Below are positions 33,339-40,607 of a stretch of DNA of 64,000 nucleotides, piece by piece. Numbering within the stretch: the stretch's first letter is position 1; each line of letters opens with the position of its first letter. Position numbers and translations under genes: made by a program. Below the pieces are notes generated by a model. The model saw only the letters and a list, made by a program, of their open reading frames with translations, was not told where the DNA came from and searched no databases. Source of the DNA: Myxococcales bacterium (GTDB lineage: Bacteria > Myxococcota_A > UBA9160 > UBA4427); the NCBI GenBank assembly GCA_012960035.1, contig DUBZ01000137.1, forward strand, positions 47,168 through 111,167, in the 5' to 3' direction.

Positions 33339-33746
33339 GATGAGTTCGCCGATCAACAAGCTCGCAAAACTAAGATGAATGAGGAGAACTTCGTAGTAGA
33401 CCAAGAACGCCGCAAAGATCCCGAGCACAGCGAGGGGCCGCGTGCGGTATCGCCAGAGCAACGTTGTGCCAAGGATTACTAGCGAAATTTTGCTCACAAC
33501 AAAGAGAAACCCGTGCTCCCTCACGATTTGTTCAAGGAACGGATTCGCTTCAGTCGCCAACCCGCTGCTCACCCACCACAACGTCATCACCGCGTCAAAA
33601 AGGTTCATCACCAGAACCGCTTTGACGATGCCCTCAAGCCACCTGAAGTGTTTCGGTGTCCCTACGCGCAGCGAAAAAACGTCGGTTTCAGCTTGTGCAA
33701 CCGCGTCCGTTCCTGCGCTCATTGACTCCGAAATCGAACTAGGCAT
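33330..33746 (-). CDS. DUF5658-like small membrane protein
   Basis: This 138-aa inner-membrane protein has three or four hydrophobic segments. N-L-F-D-A-V-M-T-L-W-W-V-S-S-G-L-A-T-E-A-N-P is the signature seen in DUF5658 proteins, followed by S-K-I-S-L-V-I-L-G-T-T-L-L-W and I-F-A-A-F-L-V-Y-Y-E-V-L-L. ATG 33746 is favoured over the much longer upstream frame, which is Arg-rich and non-membrane. Function unknown. Confidence 0.7.
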   Translation of the reverse strand: MPSSISESMSAGTDAVAQAETDVFSLRVGTPKHFRWLEGIVKAVLVMNLFDAVMTLWWVSSGLATEANPFLEQIVREHGFLFVVSKISLVILGTTLLWRYRTRPLAVLGIFAAFLVYYEVLLIHLSFASLLIGELIDA

Positions 33747-33831
33747 ACCGTTCACTCGACTATGTGACTCCGGTTCATTAGAAAAATTTACGAAACCTTT
33801 CGAGCGTAGCTGGAACCCTTCTGCGTATAGA

Positions 33832-34225
33832 ATGCGTAGTCGACGCAGCGCAATTCGGCTGGGTAGTCTTTTGTGTCTGGGCGACTCCAAGCCTTTCAGA
33901 ACTCGCAGATCGAAGCGACGTCGCAGCTTCAACGGTTCACAAGATCGAAAAGAACCAAACCGTGCAGACGATCTCGGTCTTGATCAAACTTTGTGCGGCG
34001 CTCAATCGTCGCCCCGACGAATGGCTCGTCGACAAATCTCCCCAGCTGGCCCTGTCGCGAGGACGATCTCCTACAAAGGCGAAACCGGTGACTCGATGCA
34101 CTTCGACACCGCGGGACCCCATCAATGGCGCAACAGCGGCGACCTGCCTTCGAAGGCGTTGTTCTTCGGAACGATTTCTAAACCATCAAATCGAGCGACG
34201 CACACTCGCTAGTAGCGGTTTTTGA
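33832..34225 (+). pseudogene. Decayed XRE-cupin transcriptional regulator
   Basis: One frame (from about 33893) encodes the core of an XRE helix-turn-helix: L-S-E-L-A-D-R-S-D-V-A-A-S-T-V, K-I-E-K-N-Q-T-V, I-S-V-L-I-K-L-C-A-A-L. A second frame (about 34055-34200) encodes the end of a cupin: G-D-S-M-H-F-D-T-A-G-P-H-Q-W-R-N-S-G-D. These are the two parts of XRE-cupin regulators, but they are in different frames, most of the cupin is deleted, and no good start leads into the helix-turn-helix. The remnant overlaps the end of the convergent PurO-like gene. Confidence 0.6.
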
Positions 34226-34955
34226 CGGTGAGCGTCGTCTCGCCACTCGCCGCAATGTGCTTCACCGCGAGTGAGATCCGGTTGTCGGGATCGAGCGCTT
34301 TCCAGTAGGACTCCAAGATCTCCGCAGGCGACCCGGCGCACGGAACCGCCATTGGGTCCCCCGAAAAGCTCGGCAACGGTGAACCGTCTCCCGCGTAGGT
34401 GGTGAGCAACCAGCCGAAACCTGCGGGCGGGTTTTCCGGTCGGAACGTCGTCCGATCTGTTTGCGCTGGATCGAGTGAGTTGGCCTTCAGGATACTCAAC
34501 GCAAAGGTCGCTTCGTCGCCGCGCGTGTCCACCATCGCACTGATGCGGGGCGTGTAGTTCGGCGCGTCCGGTTCGCGTTCGCGTGTTGCGAGCGCACCGT
34601 CGAACGTTCCCCCGGAAGCCAGGGCATCGTGCACGGTGCGGGTTTGGTCGCCGTTCGTCACTAGGTACGTCGAGTCGCCATCAAGCATCGCTTCGTAGAT
34701 GATCAAGCTCGGATCGTCGATCAAACTCATGTCCACGGGTTCGGTGCGAAGCGTCGAACCTTCAGCCACAAATCGACGGTTTCGGCTGTGCTGGCTGCGT
34801 CCCATGATGAAGTACACGAACAACCACGCGTCGTTTTCACTCGAACGACCAACAACGAGGCCGCGTCCCGGGTACGGGTTGCTCACGATATGAGATTCGA
34901 AGTTAGCGTTCGCCTGTTCGTGGCTGGTCATTTCATCCATCCGAGTAATTTCCAA
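34209..34955 (-). CDS. IMP cyclohydrolase-like (PurO family) protein
   Basis: This 248-aa protein resembles archaeal-type IMP cyclohydrolase PurO, which closes FAICAR to IMP. Seen are N-P-Y-P-G-R-G-L-V-V-G-R-S, Y-F-I-M-G-R-S-Q-H-S-R-N-R-R-F and later N-Y-T-P-R-I-S-A, all features of that fold. TTG 34955 is preferred since AAGGA lies 8 nt upstream. Most bacteria use PurH, so this may be an alternative or a diverged paralogue. It is followed on the opposite strand by a decayed regulator. Confidence 0.8.
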   Translation of the reverse strand: MEITRMDEMTSHEQANANFESHIVSNPYPGRGLVVGRSSENDAWLFVYFIMGRSQHSRNRRFVAEGSTLRTEPVDMSLIDDPSLIIYEAMLDGDSTYLVTNGDQTRTVHDALASGGTFDGALATREREPDAPNYTPRISAMVDTRGDEATFALSILKANSLDPAQTDRTTFRPENPPAGFGWLLTTYAGDGSPLPSFSGDPMAVPCAGSPAEILESYWKALDPDNRISLAVKHIAASGETTLTVKNRY

Positions 34956-35000
34956 GAGGGAGTTCCTTTATAGACGGCCTTGGAGCGGGATCGCTTGCGT

Positions 35001-35357
35001 TCAGTCAACGTGGTCCCAGTCATCGCCGTAGTCAATTGTGAGTTCTGCATCTTGCTCAATATTGCGAACGGCGTGCAAGTCGACGCCGATAAACTCTGCA
35101 TTCGGGTGACGCGAATGGTTGAGGAAGCGCAGGTCATTGCGGCCCTCGATCGCAAATTCATTGTCGTCGTCATCGCGTGCCCACAAGACATGCATGCCGT
35201 TTTTCGTCGTGGCCTTTCCTTCAAACGTTGCGATGTAGGCGCCGGTACGAATTCGTTTTGCGGCGAACACGCCACAGCCGTGAATCGGACTCGTTTTGAC
35301 GATGATCCGTTCGGCTGCACCGCGTCGCCCGAGACCGTACGACTTGCCTTTCGCCAT
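35001..35357 (-). CDS. SET-domain protein (putative lysine methyltransferase)
   Basis: This compact 118-aa SET domain starts at ATG 35357. Motifs in order are G-C-G-V-F-A-A-K-R-I, G-A-Y-I-A-T-F-E-G, F-L-N-H-S-R-H-P-N-A-E-F (the N-H-S-x-x-P-N motif of the AdoMet pocket) and E-L-T-I-D-Y-G-D-D-W. These suggest an active SAM-dependent methyltransferase, although the C-terminal lid (post-SET) is nearly absent. The substrate is unknown; bacterial examples modify ribosomal or DNA-binding proteins. An N-terminal K/R-rich tail could contact nucleic acid. Confidence 0.85.
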   Translation of the reverse strand: MAKGKSYGLGRRGAAERIIVKTSPIHGCGVFAAKRIRTGAYIATFEGKATTKNGMHVLWARDDDDNEFAIEGRNDLRFLNHSRHPNAEFIGVDLHAVRNIEQDAELTIDYGDDWDHVD

Positions 35358-35406
35358 GCCAGCGCATCCTCGCAGTGGTTCGACCCGCCGCATGAGTGCC
35401 GGGCCG

Positions 35407-36453
35407 CTAAAACCGATCGGACGGCCAGAATACCAGAGAGTCGTGCGGAAGAATGCGTTCGAGGAATTTGTCTGGCTCTTCGTCCGGAAATAGCGCGATA
35501 TGGAGTCGCTCCGCCAGCGCGTTCAAGTTGAGACAACGCAACATGGCGTTTGGATCGTTGACGGGATGCGTAGAAAGGCCGCGATGTTCCAGAAAAACCG
35601 TGAGCATCAGGTCGTCGAAGGCGGGGAGCATGGCCGCGTCGCGTAATGAGCGTGAATTGACGCCACGGGGTGCGAGCGCGTCCTCGATGCGCGGCTCGAG
35701 CACGTTCGCGATCAAGTCTGCAAGGGCGACGGACGCCTCTTCGAGTCGCCCTAACTCCGTGATGGTCAAGATGCCGCCGATCACAGTGCAACGCCCGTAC
35801 GCGACGGTCGCGCCATCTTGGCGTGCGACCAGAAAGTCTTCGATCGGATTGCCTCCGAGACACAGGCTCGCTTCCCACTGCGAGTCGTCGCGCACGACGG
35901 TGCCGCTGCGCGACGCCGAGTAGGCGGAATGAATGACCTTCACGGCTGCGAGATCTCGGTCACGGTCGAAGGGGAGCACTTCGATGTGAGTCGCTTTTCC
36001 CGGCGCTTCCGATTGAATGGGGCCGCCTGATCGTCGGATAATGCTCCGCTCGTTTGTCCACTTGTGCCAGCCGCGCGCGCCGAAGAAGTCTTGTCGCTGC
36101 GCCTGCAATAGAGAAATTTCCATGCCGCGTTCAATCATCGATTCCGTCACGGATTCGAGCAGCAAACTCGCGAGCCGTTTGCCGCGATGTTCCGGCGCGG
36201 TAAAGAGTGTCCCGAGACCGCCGCAAGGCACGGGATGACCGAGCACGCGAATTCGACGCGGGAAGATTTGCGCGCAGGCAAGCAGTTCATCGCCGTGAAC
36301 CGCGACCCAGATGTTTTCGTCGGCGTAGCTGGGGTCGTAGTCCATGTAGCGCCGAAAGTAGTGACGGCCCCGCCAACCATCGGGCAAGTCCCACTGATCG
36401 AGAAAGTCGAGCAACTTGCCTTTTTCAAGCGCAGCGAGGGTCCGGATCTCCAT
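35407..36453 (-). CDS. GNAT-family N-acetyltransferase (Eis-like double domain)
   Basis: This 348-aa protein has a complete N-terminal GNAT domain (about 1-145): W-V-A-V-H-G-D-E-L-L-A-C-A-Q-I-F, then the acetyl-CoA loop T-A-P-E-H-R-G-K-R-L-A-S-L-L-L and D-F-F-G-A-R-G-W. A second GNAT-like half follows (L-V-A-R-Q-D-G-A-T-V-A-Y-G-R). This is the arrangement of Eis/YkkB-like acetyltransferases. Substrate unknown. It is upstream of and co-directional with the SET gene, 49 bp apart. Confidence 0.82.
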   Translation of the reverse strand: MEIRTLAALEKGKLLDFLDQWDLPDGWRGRHYFRRYMDYDPSYADENIWVAVHGDELLACAQIFPRRIRVLGHPVPCGGLGTLFTAPEHRGKRLASLLLESVTESMIERGMEISLLQAQRQDFFGARGWHKWTNERSIIRRSGGPIQSEAPGKATHIEVLPFDRDRDLAAVKVIHSAYSASRSGTVVRDDSQWEASLCLGGNPIEDFLVARQDGATVAYGRCTVIGGILTITELGRLEEASVALADLIANVLEPRIEDALAPRGVNSRSLRDAAMLPAFDDLMLTVFLEHRGLSTHPVNDPNAMLRCLNLNALAERLHIALFPDEEPDKFLERILPHDSLVFWPSDRF

Positions 36454-36514
36454 TGGCCCGGCAGTATAGTGTGTATATGCCCGCGCGCGGCGCTCCAGGC
36501 GACTTCAAGAGCAA

Positions 36515-37468
36515 TCACTCCCCGCGCAGGCGTGCGATCAATTGCGAAAAGTCCTGCGGGTCGGGACTCGTGGCGTCGACGTCGTCCACGCTTACCCGCG
36601 CGGCGTGCAGTTGATGTCGGTCGGCCAGCTCCCGAACACGCGACTCTGCATAAATCGAATCCCCCAGAACCGGATGGCCCAAATGCGCCAAGGTCGCGCG
36701 AATCTGATGCAGAAACCCGGTACGCGGACGCACTTCGACAAGACAGGCGTTGGCGAACTGTTCGAGCGGGCGAATTTGCTGCACCGCGACGCGAACGCCG
36801 CCCGCGTCTTGGCCGGTTGGCGGCTCGGTCACGCGAACTTTCGCAGGACGATGCTGGGCGACAAACAGGCCAACCTCCTGCTGGACCGGTTCACGCAGAT
36901 TGCCGGCCACCAAAGCTCGGTATGTTTTTTCAACGCGATGCTCACGAAACGCCCCACGCAATCGCTCCCAAGAGCGTTGTTCCGTCGCAACCAGCAACAC
37001 GCCCGACGTTTCGACGTCGAGTCTGTGCACCACGCCACTGCGAAGAGCCCCTTCGCCAACACCTTGCACCTCGGGCTGCATCGACACGACGACGTTTAAT
37101 ACCGTGCCGCGCTCGTCTTCCCGCAGCGGATGAACCGGCGCACCCGCGCGCTTGTCAATCGCCAGCCAACCGGGACCCTGCGCGAGAATTCCAATCACCG
37201 GCCCCCCGGGCTGGCTCGCGGCCTCGGGAACAATACGCTGATCTTCAGGGCGTCGAAACGCACCCACACCTACCGGCGTTCCCACGGTAAGAATGCGCCC
37301 CTTGTCTTTGCCGCCGACGACACGGTCGTCGACGCGCACCAAGGCGTCGTCGAGCAACCGGCGCGCCTGCCCACGCGAAACCCTGAGCCGCGCGGCGAGA
37401 TAAACATCCAGACGCACGCCGGCCTGATTGGCAGGCACGATTTCGGTTGTCATCACTTCGGCGTCCAT
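36515..37468 (-). CDS. RluA/RluD-family pseudouridine synthase
   Basis: This 317-aa enzyme isomerises uridine in rRNA or tRNA. It has an N-terminal S4 RNA-binding domain (V-R-L-D-V-Y-L-A-A-R-L...A-R-R-L-L-D-D-A-L-V-R-V-D-D) and the RluA catalytic core with G-V-V-H-R-L-D-V-E-T-S-G containing the catalytic Asp, then Y-R-A-L-V-A-G and G-F-L-H-Q-I-R-A-T-L-A-H-L-G-H-P. ATG 37468 is followed by another in-frame ATG at 37453. The upstream part of the open frame is not family sequence. Target site cannot be inferred. Confidence 0.92.
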   Translation of the reverse strand: MDAEVMTTEIVPANQAGVRLDVYLAARLRVSRGQARRLLDDALVRVDDRVVGGKDKGRILTVGTPVGVGAFRRPEDQRIVPEAASQPGGPVIGILAQGPGWLAIDKRAGAPVHPLREDERGTVLNVVVSMQPEVQGVGEGALRSGVVHRLDVETSGVLLVATEQRSWERLRGAFREHRVEKTYRALVAGNLREPVQQEVGLFVAQHRPAKVRVTEPPTGQDAGGVRVAVQQIRPLEQFANACLVEVRPRTGFLHQIRATLAHLGHPVLGDSIYAESRVRELADRHQLHAARVSVDDVDATSPDPQDFSQLIARLRGE

Positions 37469-37816
37469 CGGGCGACCTTTTTCTATTATATATGTGCGAT
37501 CAGATGCAAAGACGACCCGATATTTGGAACGACTGGAGATCCAGTCCGGGAACTCGCGATTCTCGTCCAGCTGCGCGATGAGGGCTATAGGGCCGATCTC
37601 CCGCCTAGGTCGACAGGCCCAGACCCGCTGGGTAAGCTCGCGGGCCATGAGACCTCGATTCAAAGCCCCCAATCGTTCAATTATGAGCCGTCCGCGATCT
37701 TCGCGGATTCGGATCATGATTGGGAGCAGATTTGGTCCCCATCCCAAAACCGGCGCAGCCTGATGCCGGTGCGGGGCGGCGGGCCTATTAGAGGCTAGCC
37801 GCCTCGGGAACGCGTC
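37469..37816. other. Intergenic region between divergent RluA-family and LeuA-family genes
   Basis: No gene is supported. The minus frame of the RluA-family gene continues open through it, but that extension shows no family resemblance and lies upstream of a plausible promoter. The region ends a few bases before the LeuA-family ATG. Confidence 0.5.
37485..37490 (-). promoter_or_regulatory. Consensus -10 box (TATAAT) of the RluA-family gene
   Basis: On the minus strand a perfect TATAAT inside TATATAATAG lies 16 nt before ATG 37468, which would give a leader of about 10 nt containing AAAAAGG. A matching -35 is weak. It supports 37468 as the start. Confidence 0.45.
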
Positions 37817-39442
37817 ATGAGCAAGAATAAATCGACCAGCGACAACGAACCGCGATATATCGCGGTGATGGACACCACTTTGCGCGACGGGGAACAGACT
37901 CCCAACGTCTCGTACACGCCCGAGGAAAAGCTGCTGATCGCACGGCGGCTCCTGCTCGAAGTTGAAGTGGACCGCATCGAAGTCGCGTCGACCCGCGTTT
38001 CGGAAGGCGAGCATCAGAGTGCGTCGTTGATCACCGCGTGGGCGCGCAAGAACCGAGTGATCCAGCGGGTCGAAATGCTGGGCTATTGCGACGGCGCTGC
38101 CTCGGTGGACTGGATCACGAGCGCAGGCGGTAAGACGATGAACCTGCTCACCAAGGGCAGCGAACGCCATTGCCGCATGCAGCTGCGCATGACCCCCGAA
38201 GAACATCGCGCCCAAGTCGAAAAGACCATCCGCTATGCGCGACGCAAACGACTGACCGTCAACGTCTTTCTTGAAGACTGGTCTAACGGCGTGCAAGAAT
38301 CCTTCGACTACGTATTTGCACTCGTGAACCTACTGCGCGAGCTGCGCGTGGCGCGGGTATTTCTCGCCGACACCCTCGGCATCTTGTCACCGAAAGGTGT
38401 CGCGCGATACGTCGATCTCATGGTAGGGACGTGGCCCGAAGTCGACTTCGAGTTTCACGGTCACAACGACTACGGCCTTGCGACGGCCAATAGTTTGGCG
38501 GCCATTCGTGCCGGCGCACGTGGCGTTCACACGAGTGTCAACGGCATGGGGGAACGCTCGGGAAACACGAGCCTTGCCGAAGTCGTGGCCGCGATTCACG
38601 ATCACACCGACATGAAGACCGGCATCGTGGAATCGCGCCTCGCCGACGCGTCGCAGATCGTTGCGACCTATACAGGCAAAGACGTTTCCGCCAACGCGCC
38701 GATCGTCGGGCGCGACGTGTTTACGCAGACCGCGGGCATTCACGCCGATGGCGACGCCAAGGGGGGTCTGTACGGGAGCCGCTTGGCACCCGGGCGCTTT
38801 GGTCGCGCGCGCCGATATGCGCTTGGCAAACTTTCGGGCAAGGCGTCCCTCGATCACAACCTCGAAGCGCTCGGCGTGACGCTCAGCAACGAACACCGCG
38901 ATCTCGTGCTCAAACGCGTGATCGAACTCGGCGACCGCAAGCACAGCGTCTCGACGGAAGACTTGCCGTACATCATCAACGACGTGCTCAAGAGTTCGAG
39001 CGAGCAACTCGTGCGGGTTGAGGGTTTCAAGGTCGTCGTAAGCCACGACGAAACGCCGTCGGCCGACGTGGTGTTGAGCTATATGGGCCGAGTCGAAAAG
39101 GCGACGGCTTCCGGCGACGGCGGTTACGACGCGTTCATGAACGCCGTGAAGAAGGCGGTAAAGAGCTTCGAGTTCGAAGTGCCCGTGCTCGAAGACTATC
39201 GCGTGCGAATCCCGCCTGGTGGCCGCACCGGGGCCATTGTAGAAACCATCATCACTTGGAATCAGGCAAAGGGTCGCGCGAACGCGGGCGTCTTCACGAC
39301 GAGTGGCGTCGACACCGACCAGCTGAACGCCGCGGTGCTCGCGACCGAGAAAATGCTGAACCTACTCGTGCAGCCCAAGGTCACCCAAGGGTCCAAGAAC
39401 AAACGTAAAAAGGCTGCCAAGACAAAGCGCGGCACCGCCTAG
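37817..39442 (+). CDS. LeuA-family acyltransferase (isopropylmalate/citramalate synthase-like)
   Basis: This 541-aa DRE-TIM metallolyase condenses an acyl-CoA with a 2-oxo acid. Seen are M-D-T-T-L-R-D-G-E-Q-T-P with the catalytic Arg-Asp, F-H-G-H-N-D-Y-G-L-A-T-A-N metal ligands, N-G-M-G-E-R-S-G-N-T, and Q-T-A-G-I-H-A-D-G-D. A C-terminal LeuA regulatory domain (about 400-515) follows, with a Lys-rich tail. Sequence style is that of the divergent homologues annotated as isopropylmalate or (R)-citramalate synthase, so the substrate is uncertain. It lies alone; no leuBCD is present. Confidence 0.85.
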   Translation: MSKNKSTSDNEPRYIAVMDTTLRDGEQTPNVSYTPEEKLLIARRLLLEVEVDRIEVASTRVSEGEHQSASLITAWARKNRVIQRVEMLGYCDGAASVDWITSAGGKTMNLLTKGSERHCRMQLRMTPEEHRAQVEKTIRYARRKRLTVNVFLEDWSNGVQESFDYVFALVNLLRELRVARVFLADTLGILSPKGVARYVDLMVGTWPEVDFEFHGHNDYGLATANSLAAIRAGARGVHTSVNGMGERSGNTSLAEVVAAIHDHTDMKTGIVESRLADASQIVATYTGKDVSANAPIVGRDVFTQTAGIHADGDAKGGLYGSRLAPGRFGRARRYALGKLSGKASLDHNLEALGVTLSNEHRDLVLKRVIELGDRKHSVSTEDLPYIINDVLKSSSEQLVRVEGFKVVVSHDETPSADVVLSYMGRVEKATASGDGGYDAFMNAVKKAVKSFEFEVPVLEDYRVRIPPGGRTGAIVETIITWNQAKGRANAGVFTTSGVDTDQLNAAVLATEKMLNLLVQPKVTQGSKNKRKKAAKTKRGTA

Positions 39443-39617
39443 GGGCGTCGAGTTTGGAACCTCGGCACGGTTCAAATTGTCTCTTGTACGGACGCGATCG
39501 CACAAGTCGATCCTAGGAATCTGCGCACTGCTGCAAGCTTCGCCGAGACGGGCGGGACGGGCGTCGCACCCCACGAATTCGTCGCCAGTTTCAAAAGCTC
39601 AAGGGCAAAGGCAACCA

Positions 39618-40607
39618 TTGCGATTCACACGGTCACACCTTGTCATTGCCGTGCTTCTTTTGGGCGTGGTTCTCACCGCATGTACACCGTTTACGAAACG
39701 ACGCGCCGAAGCCATCTACGACCCGGCCGAAAGTCTTACCGAAATCGTCGCCGTCCTGCGGCGACACATTCCGGATAACACTTATCGTTTTCCCGCTGGA
39801 CGCGACTTCACCGGGCGCAATGTATACCGCTCGACCCTCCTGCGGCTCGAGAACATCGAACGCATTCACAAAGACGAGCTGCGCAGCGGTTATATGGACG
39901 CCGTCATCGACTTCAGCAAAGCGCGCAGCCTCGAGCGGCTGCGGGGATATGCGCTCGCGGCAAAGTACTACCGCGAAGCCGCGCGCAAGGACTCCGAACT
40001 TGCGGACGAGGCGAAACGCAGTGCCAGCGTATGTGAGGCGATCGCGGCCGCGGTGATCGTCGGTCTCGATCTAGAAGACCCGACCAGCGCCGAGGTCGAA
40101 CCGCTCAGCATGGACACCGACTCCGTGGTCGACGCTCTTGATCAGCGTGTGTCGGAACTCGTTTCGATCGTTGCCGGGGTCTACGAATCGCACCGCCCGG
40201 ACTCCCACTACCCGGCCGTGATCCGCGGCGAAATCGAACGTGCGGACATGATTCGCTCGCGATACTTCCTGGCACTTCGGCATGTGATACCCGACGGGTC
40301 GATTCGCGCGGTCGCCGAACTCCAGCGCTTGCTTTCACGACACGGCGCGAGCCAAAATCGACGCGCCCACATGCTGGCGCTCGCCAGCCTCTACGCCTCG
40401 ATTGCCCGAGAATACGTCGACGCGGTTCCGCCGGAGAGTTTGCTCTTTGACCCGCCCAAGTTTCAAGAACTCGTCGATGCTGCCGCAGCGCTATACCGCT
40501 CTGTCGCGGCGCAAGACGGAACGAGCGAAAAGCTCGAAGCCGCGCGGCAGCTCGAAGCCTTTCTCGCGTTTACGCTTCGTATCGATCGAGACCGCTTTGC
40601 CCAGTAG
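39618..40607 (+). CDS. Lipoprotein of unknown function
   Basis: This is a 329-aa lipoprotein. TTG 39618, with AAAGG just upstream, starts a compact signal peptide (L-V-I-A-V-L-L-L-G-V-V-L) ending in lipobox L-T-A-C. The earlier in-frame TTG at 39477 would bury the signal, so it is rejected. The mature part is largely helical (A-L-A-A-K-Y-Y-R-E-A-A-R-K-D, A-A-A-L-Y-R-S-V-A-A-Q-D), perhaps TPR-like. It overlaps the next lipoprotein gene by 11 bp, so both are likely made together as envelope partners. Confidence 0.75.
   Translation: MRFTRSHLVIAVLLLGVVLTACTPFTKRRAEAIYDPAESLTEIVAVLRRHIPDNTYRFPAGRDFTGRNVYRSTLLRLENIERIHKDELRSGYMDAVIDFSKARSLERLRGYALAAKYYREAARKDSELADEAKRSASVCEAIAAAVIVGLDLEDPTSAEVEPLSMDTDSVVDALDQRVSELVSIVAGVYESHRPDSHYPAVIRGEIERADMIRSRYFLALRHVIPDGSIRAVAELQRLLSRHGASQNRRAHMLALASLYASIAREYVDAVPPESLLFDPPKFQELVDAAAALYRSVAAQDGTSEKLEAARQLEAFLAFTLRIDRDRFAQ

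Noticed and set aside
34928..35878. 316-codon minus-strand frame
   Set aside because: It is an out-of-frame shadow of the SET and GNAT genes and is rich in Arg and His.
37469..38296. N-terminal extension of the RluA-family protein to 593 aa
   Set aside because: The extension has no family resemblance, is antisense to the LeuA-family gene, and a TATAAT lies just before the normal start.
39509..39545. Fourth copy of the dispersed repeat (TAGGAATCTGCGC)
   Set aside because: Only about 13 bases match with one difference; the GGATCC core and the rest of the element are absent.
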